Assembly (NCBI GenBank): GCA_039091255.1
Contig: JAWCMQ010000001.1
Coordinates: 186,001-250,000, forward strand
DNA length: 64,000 nucleotides
From: JAWCMQ01 sp039091255
Lineage (GTDB): Archaea; Aenigmatarchaeota; Aenigmatarchaeia; GW2011-AR5; JACRAC01
Reading direction: 5' to 3'
Made by a program: the position numbers and the translations under genes. Each line of letters opens with the position of its first letter. Position 1 is the first letter of the stretch. Positions 52,258-62,614 of this stretch are shown piece after piece. A model generated the notes under the pieces. That model did no database searches and was not told the origin of the DNA. It saw only the letters and a program-made list of their open reading frames with translations.

Positions 52258-52742
52258 ATGATAAAATATTTCCGCGCCCCTGACATAGAGCAGCGCATCG
52301 CGGAGCTTATCGGCGCGCTCGGGCTCGGTCACATAGATCTGCAACNNNNNNNNNNNNNNNNNNNNNNNNNNNNNNNNNNNNNNNNNNNNNNNNNNNNNNN
52401 NNNNNNNNNNNNNNNNNNNNNNNNNNNNNNNNNNNNNNNNAGCGGCTTGCTTGCATCCGCAGCCGCGGCTCCGCCGCCCGCCGGACTGTTGCGCGCTGCC
52501 ATGCCATGCCTCGCATAATGCAGGCCGCGCTGGGCACGAAAGCCTACTATGTCATAGAAGTAATTGCGGAAAAATTCGACCGCCTGAGCGAAAGTGAGCA
52601 GACAAAAACGCTTATTCATGAGCTTTTGCACATCCCGCGCAGCTTCGGCGGTGGTTTCAAGTATCACTCGTTTGTTAGTCGCGAGCGGGTAGAGCATATG
52701 TACAAGAAGTTTGTCTCAGCCAAACGCATCAAGGACCCGTAG
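52258..52742 (+). CDS. Putative SprT/phage-type metallopeptidase, broken by a gap
   Basis: Left part MIKYFRAPDIEQRIAELIGA LGLGHIDLQ is open to 95 N (52346-52440); the right part continues in another frame to a stop at 52742 with the zinc motif HELLH (LIHELLHIPRSFGGGFKYH). The frame change reflects the unknown gap length. Such proteins form the 'putative metallopeptidase' family seen in archaea and phages. The last 10 nt (including TAG 52740-52742) lie inside the tRNA-Arg gene. Confidence 0.65.
52346..52440. other. Assembly gap (95 N) inside the metallopeptidase gene
   Basis: No edge duplication visible. The missing segment should carry the middle of the protein. Confidence 0.85.
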
Positions 52743-52963
52743 TTCAGCTTGGTCCAAGCGAGGCGTGCGAACGAAGGTTTTCGAGAGCGAAGCTCGAAGA
52801 AAACCGATGTGAGCTAGCCGAGCGCGGAAGTGCTCAGCTTGGAAGCAAATAGAATATGGGCCTCCGGTCAGCCTTTTGTTCGCTTGCGCTCGCAAAAGCG
52901 CTGGCGGAAAAGAAACCAACCGGGAGAAAGCCTAAGACCGGGGTTCAAATCCCCGCGGGTCCA
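52733..52963 (+). tRNA. tRNA-Arg (CCG) with two introns
   Basis: Acceptor GGACCCG/CGGGTCC, D-stem GTTC/GAAT, anticodon stem TGGGC/GCCTA, anticodon CCG at 52864-52866, T-arm CGGGG-TTCAAAT-CCCCG. Intron 1 (about 52754-52850) is in the D-loop after CTTGGT and begins with CCAAGC, pairing back on GCTTGG. Intron 2 is 52868-52928 (61 nt) at 37/38. The 5' end overlaps the preceding coding sequence by 10 nt. Confidence 0.9.
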
Positions 52964-53033
52964 TTCAGATTCTGCCCAAAACATTAAACCTTTATATATC
53001 GCCCGCCGACAACGTAATTCTGTAGGTGAGCAT

Positions 53034-54473
53034 GTGAAGTTTGCGCATTTAATGCTTGCAGCCACCATGCTTTTGCTGTGCGTGCAATCAGCAAGCGCCT
53101 TTGAGATGGTCGTCTCGACAGACACGCTGGCAGTTCATACAGGGGAAGTTAAGTCAATAGAGGTTGCTGTTGTTAGCGCAGCAGATGACATAGTCGTTTT
53201 CGCCTCTCCGATAGAGCAGCCGTGGATAACGCAACCCACGCATCTCATCGTCAATGCAAGCCAAGAAGCGACAGCAAAAATTACATTCTCACCGTTCGAC
53301 AAAACTGAGCCAAAAATCTACACATTCCACTTGGTGTTGCAATCCATAAGAACCGGTGAGCGCCGCGAACGGAACCTCACAATTATTGTGCACTCAGCCC
53401 AGGTTGCAATCGAAAAAATGGAAGTGAGTGGTGCGCTCGAACCGGGAGGATGGGGTCAGTTGGATGTATATGTCAAAAACTACGAGGATTCGAGCGCATC
53501 GGTAAAACTTGACATATCCGTAGGCGGCTTTCTCACCTATTCGGACGATTTTGCGCTTGGTGCCGGCGAGTTTCGGGTCGTGAAGCGGGGATTCACGATA
53601 CCCGAATGCCAAGCCTCAGGCGAGTACACTGCGCATGCAGACGTCCAATTCCAAGGGAAAAACGTTTTCTCGGCAGACGAACCGTTTGTCATAGCAGAGA
53701 AATTTGCCCCCGTCATAGTAAAGAACGAGACCACCAGCGCCTTTAAGGCAGAAACGAGTGTCGCAATCAAGAATATCGGCAACGTCGGCGGCACAGCAGA
53801 GTATACAGAGCAAATCCTCGGTACGCTCTTTTTTGCAGGCGATAAGCCGACAAGCACGGACGGAGGATTCAAATGGCGAATCGACCTTGGTGCTTGCCAG
53901 GCCGCAACGATCCATTACCAGATAGACTACACGCCGATACCTGCTGCATTGTTCGTGCTGCTTGCGCTGTGGTACATTTTCTTCCGCATGCGGACGATTG
54001 GCATAAGAAAGATAATACTGCAAAAAGCCAGGATAGAAAAAGGCTTCGAATTCACCGTCGGAATTAATGTAAAGAGTTGGGTCAAAGCCAAAGACATAGA
54101 AATACGCGACTTCGTGCCCTCGCTTTTTGAAGTCCGTGATACGCCGGGCATAAAGCCGATAAAGCGCAGAAGCGAAGCAGGAACAGAGCTTATATGGAGG
54201 TTTAAGGAATTCAAGCCATACGAGGAGCGAATCCTGGATTACAAAATAATTCCGTTGTTTAGCATCAGCGGTAACATCAATCTGCCTCGCGCATCAGTGA
54301 GCTTTGTGCACTTTGGCCGGCGCATAACCAAGCCTTCATCGCCTGCAACGCTGGGCATGGCCCTTCCGCAGCAGCCAGAACGCGCAGCAAGCGCGCTGGA
54401 GCAGGCGATTGAAAGGATAAACAGGCTTGTCAAGAAGCTACTCGAGCGCGCGCCAAAGAAGCAGGGAACCTGA
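53034..54473 (+). CDS. Type I membrane surface protein with cytosolic tail
   Basis: 479 aa from GTG 53034 (GGTGA four bases upstream; an adjacent ATG is out of frame). Signal peptide (1-22, LLLCVQSASAF), about 280 external residues of beta-rich, NEW3/CARDB-like sequence (VEVSGALEPGGWGQLDVYVK region), a membrane helix about 301-320 (ALFVLLALWYIFFRM) and a ~160-residue soluble C-terminal domain (KGFEFTVGINVKSWVKAKDI) ending in a basic helix. TATA CTTTATATAT near 52993. Family not identified. Confidence 0.72.
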   Translation: MKFAHLMLAATMLLLCVQSASAFEMVVSTDTLAVHTGEVKSIEVAVVSAADDIVVFASPIEQPWITQPTHLIVNASQEATAKITFSPFDKTEPKIYTFHLVLQSIRTGERRERNLTIIVHSAQVAIEKMEVSGALEPGGWGQLDVYVKNYEDSSASVKLDISVGGFLTYSDDFALGAGEFRVVKRGFTIPECQASGEYTAHADVQFQGKNVFSADEPFVIAEKFAPVIVKNETTSAFKAETSVAIKNIGNVGGTAEYTEQILGTLFFAGDKPTSTDGGFKWRIDLGACQAATIHYQIDYTPIPAALFVLLALWYIFFRMRTIGIRKIILQKARIEKGFEFTVGINVKSWVKAKDIEIRDFVPSLFEVRDTPGIKPIKRRSEAGTELIWRFKEFKPYEERILDYKIIPLFSISGNINLPRASVSFVHFGRRITKPSSPATLGMALPQQPERAASALEQAIERINRLVKKLLERAPKKQGT

Positions 54474-54500
54474 TTCTCATCAACAATCGTCTGCCCAATC

Positions 54501-56738
54501 TCAGCAGAATTGCGCGGATGACTCGTTCGGCGCGCGCTGGCTTTGCCTAAACATGCGGAGCCTTGCCCATCTGCCCAAATCGAAAAACCTGTTGCCGAAC
54601 TTTGCCAGCAATGCCACAGCTATGACGACCACTGCCACCACTGCGCACGCCGCTATAAAGGCAGGGTGAATGTATGGGTCAGACGCAACTGCGTAGAGGC
54701 TGAACCCCGGACTAATCGCCGCATACGTCACAAACTCATCATCCTCGGCCACCTTGGCAGTTGGGAGCCTCGACCAGCCATTCGCCCAGCGCTCAAGCCT
54801 AATTGTGGCAGCATCAACGCTGCGCTCCTTAATGAGCGACTTGCTGACCTTGAACGTTATTTTCACGCTATCGATGCCCGCATCTGCAAGCGGCTCTCCG
54901 CCGCTCGTGGCGGTGATCTCAAAGTACTGCAGCGCCCCATCGAGGAGCTTGGCAATCGCCTGGACATAGTCCTCGCTGACAATCCTCACCGACATCAGCA
55001 CATCCGTGATTCTAACGCTTGGCGTGACGTCCACACGCGAAACCGCGAGGCCTGTTGCGCTTATCGGAATAGACGTTGCCTGCCCGCCGCTCATGACTGA
55101 AACGTTGACGACCGCCACGCCCTCCTCTTGCGCAGGCTCTTCAGGCGTCGGCTCGGGCGGCTCAAGGACTGCAGGCGGCCGCTTGGGAGCCGCGATTGCA
55201 TAGGCGAAATCGCCCGCCTCAAGCCACGGCGATGCTGCCTTGTAATATGCATAAATGTCGTCTTCGCCGACCAGCTCTGTCGCCATCTCATTCCATGCGC
55301 CGCCAACGTAGCGAAGCTGCTGGATGTCGCCCTTTTCTATGCCGCTCTGAGCAATCCACGACTTGACCACCCTAAAGGCGATTTCCACATCCTTCAGCCC
55401 GACAGGCGTGACGTTTGCTTCGATGTACTGGTATGCGTTCTCCGCGGCCGGCAGCGCGATGCTATACATGCGATTGACGCCGATGACAACCGTGTCTACG
55501 GTTTGGTTTACCGAGAATGCGATGCTCGTCCATGCTATATCGCTAGCCGCGATGTCCATCGCATACCTCACGCCGGGCTGCACGTTCACCCATGTGTGCG
55601 ACGCGCTGCCATTGGATGGCGCTGTGCTGCTTCCGTGCCAGGCGCCGCCAGACGGTGCCCGCTTAACGACAAGCGTGACAGTTTCCCATGCAGAGCTGCC
55701 GAACTCATCGGACACAGCAACGGCAGCGATGTACGTTCCGGAAGACGCATATGTATGCTCCGCGACAGAATCGTTAACGCCGACATAATCCACCGTTCCG
55801 TCCGAATCGAAGTCCCATGCGTATACAAGCGTTCCTGCGGCATAAAGCTGGCCAGAGATAGTCGCAGTGAATGTCACAGAAGTCCGCGTATTGATGCCCG
55901 AAGTCGGAGCATGCGAGACATCGACGTTCGGCCATGCCGCCGGGTCCGCCAGGTTGAGCGGAGCGTTGCCTGTCGCATTGTATGTCCACCCATGCACAGG
56001 ATCTGTGACGACGCCATCATACAGGACGTCGCCAGCAACGGTAGCCCCGATCAGCACAAGGCTCGAAAGCGTCGAATCCGTTATCGTCGAGTCGGTAGAG
56101 TCGATGTTCGTCAAATCGGAATTCGTGACAGTCGTGCCCTCCAGCATAGAGTCTGTTACGCTGGAGTCAGTTGCGCTCGAATCGGCAAGTGTGGAACCGT
56201 CTACCGCAGAATTGTCCGCATTCGAGTCGATGAAAGTCGAATCGGTGACAATCGAGCCGCCGCTGATCGAACAGCCCGTCAAGGTCGCGCCCGATACCGA
56301 AGAGTCCGCGATGTTGCACAGCGCAATCGTCGAATCCGATACGGCGGCGTTGCTTATGGTTGCGTTCCTTATATCCGACCCGTCGACGTTTGACGCGTCT
56401 ATGCTGGACCAATCTATGTACGAATCGCTGACATTAGAATTTGTGATGTTCGAATTGTAGTATTCCGTTCCTGTTATGCTCGAACCTTCCGTCCTGGAGC
56501 GGGGATCTATCGAGTTTTCTATGCGCGAGTTTACGCAATGCGCATCGTGCTTTATCGAATTGATTATCGTACAGTTGACTATGTAAACATCAAACTCGCC
56601 AGGGTAGCCATCTCCGCCAAGGTCCGTTATCGTCGAGTTCACGATAGTCGAGCCGGCTATATAGACCTCCACGTCGAACTCGCCGGCATTCTCAGAGTTT
56701 ATGAATGAATGGTCGCTTATGACCGACTCGTCGATGTT
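54501..56738 (-). CDS. Giant surface protein, C-terminal part (left contig)
   Basis: Same gene as 56837-59905; joining the two at their overlap gives one 1725-residue frame. This part holds a ladder of short repeats (STITDSTLSS, SSVTDSMLEG; ~160 residues, pentapeptide-like), a PKD domain (VYAWDFDSDGTVDYVGVND), two PGF-pre-PGF domains (IEKGDIQQLRYVGGAWNEMA; DAATIRLERWANGWSRLPTA) and a membrane anchor near the end (FIAACAVVAVVVIAVALLA) with a short basic tail. Confidence 0.85.
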   Translation of the reverse strand, partial: NIDESVISDHSFINSENAGEFDVEVYIAGSTIVNSTITDLGGDGYPGEFDVYIVNCTIINSIKHDAHCVNSRIENSIDPRSRTEGSSITGTEYYNSNITNSNVSDSYIDWSSIDASNVDGSDIRNATISNAAVSDSTIALCNIADSSVSGATLTGCSISGGSIVTDSTFIDSNADNSAVDGSTLADSSATDSSVTDSMLEGTTVTNSDLTNIDSTDSTITDSTLSSLVLIGATVAGDVLYDGVVTDPVHGWTYNATGNAPLNLADPAAWPNVDVSHAPTSGINTRTSVTFTATISGQLYAAGTLVYAWDFDSDGTVDYVGVNDSVAEHTYASSGTYIAAVAVSDEFGSSAWETVTLVVKRAPSGGAWHGSSTAPSNGSASHTWVNVQPGVRYAMDIAASDIAWTSIAFSVNQTVDTVVIGVNRMYSIALPAAENAYQYIEANVTPVGLKDVEIAFRVVKSWIAQSGIEKGDIQQLRYVGGAWNEMATELVGEDDIYAYYKAASPWLEAGDFAYAIAAPKRPPAVLEPPEPTPEEPAQEEGVAVVNVSVMSGGQATSIPISATGLAVSRVDVTPSVRITDVLMSVRIVSEDYVQAIAKLLDGALQYFEITATSGGEPLADAGIDSVKITFKVSKSLIKERSVDAATIRLERWANGWSRLPTAKVAEDDEFVTYAAISPGFSLYAVASDPYIHPAFIAACAVVAVVVIAVALLAKFGNRFFDLGRWARLRMFRQSQRAPNESSAQFC

Positions 56739-56964
56739 NNNNNNNNNNNNNNNNNNNNNNNNNNNNNNNNNNNNNNNNNNNNNNNNNNNNNNNNNNNNNN
56801 NNNNNNNNNNNNNNNNNNNNNNNNNNNNNNNNNNNNATCTCCGCCAAGGTCCGTTATCGTCGAGTTCACGATAGTCGAGCCGGCTATATAGACCTCCACG
56901 TCGAACTCGCCGGCATTCTCAGAGTTTATGAATGAATGGTCGCTTATGACCGACTCGTCGATGT
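56610..56964. repeat. Artifactual 128-bp duplication around a gap (98 N)
   Basis: 56610-56737 equals 56837-56964. The left contig has one extra discordant base (56738). Removing one copy restores a single in-frame gene across the site (5178 bases, divisible by three), proving the artefact. Confidence 0.93.
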
Positions 56965-59905
56965 CGGCAAATATGTCCGTCGACTCGCTCTCGTAGAACG
57001 TCCCGTTGACAGTCGAGTCGTATATCCAGCCAGTATCGCCGCCTATCGGCACTATCGTCAGCGTGTGCGACTCGCTACTTGAGGTGTAGTTTTCTGTCTC
57101 GGGATGAACCACCGTTATAGTATAATTGCGCGGCACGCTGTAAGCCTTCAATACGGTCACAGGCGCTGTCCCAGAGCCGACAATCGCCCCGTCTTCGCGT
57201 ATTTCGACGTCAGCCTCGCCTGCAGCCATCTCGCCGGTTATGGTCACCGTGCTAAGCCTGTCAGCCGTCACATCGCCATCCAGTCCATTAAGCAGCAGGT
57301 TGACCGAAGAAGCAGCTTTGTCCACGGCAAAGCTGCCGCTCGCCGAAGCCCCCAGATAGTTCGCAGTCTCGCTCACATTCGCCACATAGCTGTGCTCGCG
57401 TGCCGCGAGCACGACAGCGACGCCGTTCTCCGTAGCAGTCACGTCGATGCCGTCCCGCCACAGTTGTGCGCTTGCCTCAGGGTTCGTGCACGATGCCGTC
57501 GCTGTTATCGGCGTGCCATATGTCTGAGGGCTTGCCAAATCGAATGTGAGTGAGCATGCCGATGCTGCCTTATAGATTTCATAGCTCAGCGGCCCTGTGC
57601 TGTTGCGGTTTCCCGATGTGTCACTTGCATGCCATGCATACGTGTGCATGCCAGCCGAAAGGCCGATAAATTCGATGTAATACTCGTCACCTATGTTAAA
57701 CGGCGTATGATTCGCTCCATCGAGCTCGAACTGCACGCCATCCATGCCGACATCATCGGTCCACGTTATTTCAAACCGATAGAGCTGTGATGGCGAGTAC
57801 GTCACCGGGCTTGCAGGGCTTACCTGCTCATCCGACCACACAGGCGGCGTGGTATCCGGCGCAACGGCAATCGTTATATAAATGACATCTTCGCCGGTCG
57901 CTCCGCCAGAGTCTCTTGCCGTCAGCGTTATCGTGTGCGCGCCAAGGCTCAGCGTCGAGATGCTGACAGATGTTCCGTTGCCGAAATTGCCATCAATCGA
58001 AGACGTCCACACAAGCGAATCGCCGCCCAGCGAGCCGTCCTCGACGTCCGCGCCTGTGCCCATAAAGTCGATCATCTCGCCAGGCTCGAACGTGCTGAAA
58101 TCAGGAGGCGATGCTATCTCAGCCACAGGCGCATCGTTTACCGGATTGACATTTATGTAAAATGAATCATCCGCCGTCCCGCCGTTGCCGTCGTCCGCGC
58201 GCACGGTGCATCCCGCCACGCCATTCCAGTTAAGGACAGAATTCATCTCAAGGCGCACGCCCTCGATGTCGCAATCCACTTCAGCCGTGTTCTCCGAAAC
58301 TATCGAAAATTCAAGCGTGTCGCCGTCGACGTCGAAAGCAAGCGTGTTAAGGTCTGCAACAACAACTGCATTGCCGAAATCTTCATCGACGTTTTGGTCA
58401 GGAATAGGAGATGCCCAAACAGGCGCATCGTTCACAGGCGTCACAGTGATATCGACCGGCGCGTCGACCGTCCCGCCGTTGCCGTCGTCCGCCCGGACTG
58501 TACAGGCAGCCGCGCCATTCCAGTCAGGAGAAGGCGTCATCTCAAGAACGTCGCCGACAATCTCGCAGTCTACCTCAGCAGGGTTCTCCGCTAGAATGCT
58601 AAATGTTAGCGGGTCTCCATCAACGTCATCAAAATATCCGCCGATTGCAACGGGCGTCGTGCCAGAATCTTCAGCAATCGTCTGGCCCGGTATGCCCGTT
58701 GTGCTCGGCGCGTCATTGACAGGGCTGACGGTCACCCTGATGTCAGCGCTCACGCTCAAGTCGCCGTCGCTTGCCGTGATGGTGAGGTACATCACGCCGT
58801 TCCAGTTTGCAGGCGGCGTTCCCGTGATAAGCCCATCCTCGTCTATGTTGAAAACGGACGTGTCGTTCAGCGAATACAGGAGCGCATCTCCATCAGGGTC
58901 TGTTGCATTGACATCATAGCTCAGCGCCGTGTCTTCATCAATTACCTGGTCGGTCGGGACCTCGACCCAAACAGGCGCCCTGTTCACGTTCGCGACGGCA
59001 ATCGTCCAGCTCTGGGTCGCCACTCCACTACGGCCGTCCGTCACCTCTACTGTGACATTGTGGTCTCCCGCCTGCTCATAATCGGGCGTCCATTCGATAA
59101 GGCCGCTTGCAGAATCTATCGTCATTCCTGCCGGTGCGACGCTCAGCGCATACATGACCGCATCGCCATCCGGATCCATTGCGTCAACATCATAAGTATA
59201 CAGAACGTTCTCCGTTCCTGTCGTCACAGGCGTAGAAGTTATGACCGGATCGCGGTTTACGTCGACAACGGTTATAGTAATAGTTTCGTCATCGCTCTCC
59301 AGCCAGTCGCTGACCGTAAACGTCACATTCGAATAAACACCAGCCTGGTCGTACGTCGGCGTCCAGCTGAATGTCCGAGTCGCTGGGTCAAACGTAGCGC
59401 CAGGCGGAAGACCGGTTGCCGCATACGTCAGCGCGTCGCCGTTCGCATCCGTGGCTGTTATCGCAAATTCGAGCAGCTCGTTCTCGTTGACCGTCTGGTC
59501 GCCAATAGATCCGAGCACTGGCGCCTGGTTGAACGTAACTGTCGCAGGCTGTGAGTTTGCCTCGTTTCCGCCCATGTCACGCGCTTTTGCCGTGTAAGAA
59601 AACACGCCAGACGCCGTTTTCGTCACGACGTGCACGAACGTGCAGCTTGCCATTCCGCCGCAGTTCTTGATGGCAATCTCAGCGCCGTTCTCGTATAGCT
59701 TTATCCACTGTATGCCAGCGTTGTCAAGCACGTCGACCGCAACAGCCGTGAGCGTCACATTCGTCGTGGCACTGGCCGAGCTAGCAGTCAGCGAAACCGC
59801 CGGCGCGGCGTCAAGCGCCCATGCCATGCCTGCGGACAGCAGCACGAGTGCCAAAACGAACCCAAGCATCGCGCTGCTCCCAAATCCCCTGCCGCCTTTC
59901 ATCAC
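56837..59905 (-). CDS. Giant surface protein, N-terminal part (right contig)
   Basis: Signal peptide (FVLALVLLSAGMAWA), an Ig-like domain, a string of about six cadherin-like/He_PIG domains (DPDGDALLYSLNDTS, PVNDAPVWASPIPDQNVDED) and further Ig-like domains (SLTFDLASPQTYGTPITATA), then the first rungs of the repeat ladder. Calcium-binding DxDGD stretches are frequent. The ATG at 59905 follows the stop of the beta-barrel-like gene by 7 nt, so the two are one operon. Confidence 0.85.
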
Positions 59906-59912
59906 GCATCAC

Positions 59913-61892
59913 TCAAAATCTTAGGTTGACGCCTCCCACCACGCTCCATGCCTTCTCATCGCTTCCCGAACCTTCTTCCTCTTTCAGCTTTTTCCAGTCG
60001 AATCCAAGATACGCATCAACTTCATTGCCAAAAGGCACCTGAAGCGCCGCACCTGCCCTGTCAAACTGCTTCCCAGTCTCACCGTAAAATACGATCTCCC
60101 CTAGAGGCGCCCCGTCGATTTTCGAAACCCCGATAGTCGCAATGCCGTATGCGCCGCCTTTTCCATGCTCCTGCTCCTTGTAGCCGATTTCCAAAAAGTT
60201 GCCGTTAACATTGCGCGCAAGGTCCCGTAGATAGTCCTGCCATGCCCACTCCTTCTGCTCGGCTGTCAGCGTTATGTCATAGCCGAGGTCAAACCTGCGC
60301 TTCAGGTAGTCAGCTATCGCGGCATGCGAGCCGTCGCTGACTATGACTCCGCCAGACGCCGCGCCATCTCTGTAGCTGCCCGCAAAGCCAAGCACGACGC
60401 CATCGTCAGGAAACGCCATGGTGAAAAATCCGCATCCGCCGACTTTATGCTCGATTCCGTCTCCCTGATTTGTATAAATGGAGGCATACGCTGCCCTTTC
60501 GGTATCGTGCCATGCGACCGAGCCGCCGGCCATCCACGCCTTGCGGACCTCGTCGAGCACCTGCGAGCCGTTCAGCGATGCCTTTGCCACGGCTTTGGAA
60601 TATCCGCCGAACAGCCCGGCCGACAGTGCTTCCAATCCTATGATGTCAGAAACCTTGCGGTCATATCGCCCGAACACCCCGAATTCATCTGTGCGGACGT
60701 CGACATCAGCAGCCACAGGAAATGTTATCCTTGTGCTGTCTGTCCTCTCCAGCCCTTTGCCTAGCAATGCTATGGTGCCATTGTCATCGGGAAGGCGGAT
60801 CCTGGCTGCGCCAGAATAAAACAGCTCATCGATCTCCTGGTTAGAAGCCTCGGCCGCCGAATCGGTGACTTTAGTCAGCTCGCTGGCTGCAACATTGCCG
60901 CGGATGTCGAATGCCTTGTAGCCTACATTGAGGCAGCCGCCAGCCTCTTCCTTTTCGGTTTCAGCAAAGGCATATTCATCTTTGCGCCTGAAGCCTACAG
61001 CATAGCCATCCGCGCCAAGCTTCCACGCATCACCGAGGCCCCAGCCCGTGGAAGCTCGCGCGCGCCAGTTGCCGGCGCCGCCACCGCCCTCGGCCTTCAC
61101 AAAGTCGCCATAGAGTTCATGCGGATTGTAGAGCTCCAGCTGCGGCTGCAGGGCAGGCAGAGCATTCAAATCGCGCAGATTTGCCCTGCCCTTGGCTTGC
61201 GGAGCGGCTTTTTGCACGCTCTTGCTCTCGCCCTTTCCGCTCTGAGGCGGCGGTGCAGGAGCAGCACAGGTTGGCTTGCCCTTGGCGAGCTCATCGTCCA
61301 CGCTTCGCTGCTCCGCGTCCGAAAGCTCATAATACGACCTGCCATTCCTTGTAAGCTTCGAGTATTCATTGCGCACCTGCGCAAATCCGCGAGTGTGCTG
61401 CGCACCGAGCCTTTTGCCCTCTGCAAGCACGTACAACGCATATGCCGACCTCAGCGATGCCAGCCGCTGCTCCAAAGGATAATCTTTAATGGTGCCGCGA
61501 AGGTATGCGTCCATCGCCATGCGCGCAAGATTTTCCTCATCCTCGCGCTCGAGGTCCTGCGCAGCTTTCTTCTCCTGCGACTTTGGCGACGCCTGTTCCT
61601 TCGAAGGAGAAGGCGCAGCGCCTTGCTCACCGCTCGGCGCGGCCGGCGCATCTTGAGGAAGCGGAAACATCACCTCCGTTGGCGGCATCGCACTTGCGCC
61701 CTTCGCCTCGTCTTGAGCCAGGGCTGGAGAAGAATAAGCCGCAAGCGCCAGCGCAGCGCTTCCGAGAGCTAAGCCCGCATACCTGCTTGCATGGCATAAC
61801 AAGCAAAGTGAGCCGTCTCCAATCTCGCGGATTGCCGCCAGCGCCTTCGATATGTAAGCCACACCCACACCCACATAATCCAGCTCGCTCAT
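59913..61892 (-). CDS. Secreted protein with beta-barrel-like C-terminal half
   Basis: 659 aa; family not identified. Signal-type hydrophobic segment at about 39-58 (LALGSAALALAAYSSPALAQ, Ala-x-Ala), a charged helical/Pro-rich region (60-270), then ~390 residues of alternating beta-strands with aromatic girdles (NFLEIGYKEQEHG, EVDAYLGFDWKKL) ending SVVGGVNLRF, with terminal Phe and alternating hydrophobics as in bacterial outer-membrane barrels. First gene of an operon with the giant surface protein. The start is uncertain because the segment before the signal (38 residues) is unusually long. Confidence 0.65.
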   Translation of the reverse strand: MSELDYVGVGVAYISKALAAIREIGDGSLCLLCHASRYAGLALGSAALALAAYSSPALAQDEAKGASAMPPTEVMFPLPQDAPAAPSGEQGAAPSPSKEQASPKSQEKKAAQDLEREDEENLARMAMDAYLRGTIKDYPLEQRLASLRSAYALYVLAEGKRLGAQHTRGFAQVRNEYSKLTRNGRSYYELSDAEQRSVDDELAKGKPTCAAPAPPPQSGKGESKSVQKAAPQAKGRANLRDLNALPALQPQLELYNPHELYGDFVKAEGGGGAGNWRARASTGWGLGDAWKLGADGYAVGFRRKDEYAFAETEKEEAGGCLNVGYKAFDIRGNVAASELTKVTDSAAEASNQEIDELFYSGAARIRLPDDNGTIALLGKGLERTDSTRITFPVAADVDVRTDEFGVFGRYDRKVSDIIGLEALSAGLFGGYSKAVAKASLNGSQVLDEVRKAWMAGGSVAWHDTERAAYASIYTNQGDGIEHKVGGCGFFTMAFPDDGVVLGFAGSYRDGAASGGVIVSDGSHAAIADYLKRRFDLGYDITLTAEQKEWAWQDYLRDLARNVNGNFLEIGYKEQEHGKGGAYGIATIGVSKIDGAPLGEIVFYGETGKQFDRAGAALQVPFGNEVDAYLGFDWKKLKEEEGSGSDEKAWSVVGGVNLRF

Positions 61893-62163
61893 GCATATGT
61901 CAAAAGCGAGCCATCGATTCGACTCGTTGCCATGCGCCCTTTGAGCGAGCAGCTGTTCGGCGACATGCGAAAGGAGCGCCGATAGCCTTTAGTAACCTCT
62001 GACGAGTAATTATAGCCGAAACATTCTTAAGGTAGTGCATGCTTGGCGCGGAATATAGTGGTTTAAGAATATTTCGCTTGCCCAGCGGACATCTGAATTC
62101 GGCAGATTTCACAAGCATAGAATTTGAAAAAGAAAAAGCAAAGATGCGTGGTTCCGCCTGTTC

Positions 62164-62508
62164 TTACAGCAGTCCCCAGATTCCCACAATCAGCGCGATT
62201 ATGCCGATAATCGCTTGGAAAGCACCCAGCTTCTTGGCTACGCTCTCGAGCGACCTTCCTATTGCGGGTATCATCGGCAGGACTCCCGTCAGCAGCACCA
62301 AGCCTGCTACGATGGCGACAATTCCTTGCAGGCCGTAAGCGAAGTTCAAGACGCCCAGGACCAGGACGATGATTCCGATTATTGTCTGGAACGAACCCAG
62401 CGCCTTCGCCAGCTTCGCTATGTGCTTTCCCATCGCGGGCAACGCTTCCAAGACTCCTGCTGCTAGGACGAGGCCGGCAACAATGTTCATGATTTCCAAC
62501 AAAGCCAT
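62164..62508 (-). CDS. Four-helix membrane protein with internal duplication
   Basis: 114 aa made of two similar halves: IVAGLVLAAGVLEALPAMGK...LGSFQTIIGIIVLVLGV (first) and IVAIVAGLVLLTGVLPMIPA...LGAFQAIIGIIALIVGI (second). Strong GGAGGTGA before the ATG and TATA CATATTTAAG near 62548. Function unknown. Confidence 0.75.
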   Translation of the reverse strand: MALLEIMNIVAGLVLAAGVLEALPAMGKHIAKLAKALGSFQTIIGIIVLVLGVLNFAYGLQGIVAIVAGLVLLTGVLPMIPAIGRSLESVAKKLGAFQAIIGIIALIVGIWGLL

Positions 62509-62614
62509 GCTTTGTCACCTCCTCGTGTACGCATATTGTTTTCCGCAGCTTAAATATGCCTAGCCATGGCAAGAAAATTCTAAGCTGTTTATGGCGTTTT
62601 CGGCGCTCTGCGAA

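Noticed and set aside
52258..52742. Natural frameshift in the metallopeptidase
   Set aside because: The frame change coincides with an N-run of arbitrary length, so it carries no information.
55128..56393. Long plus-strand open frame (421 codons)
   Set aside because: Shadow of the repeat ladder and PKD/PGF-pre-PGF coding region on the minus strand; no start signals or recognisable protein.
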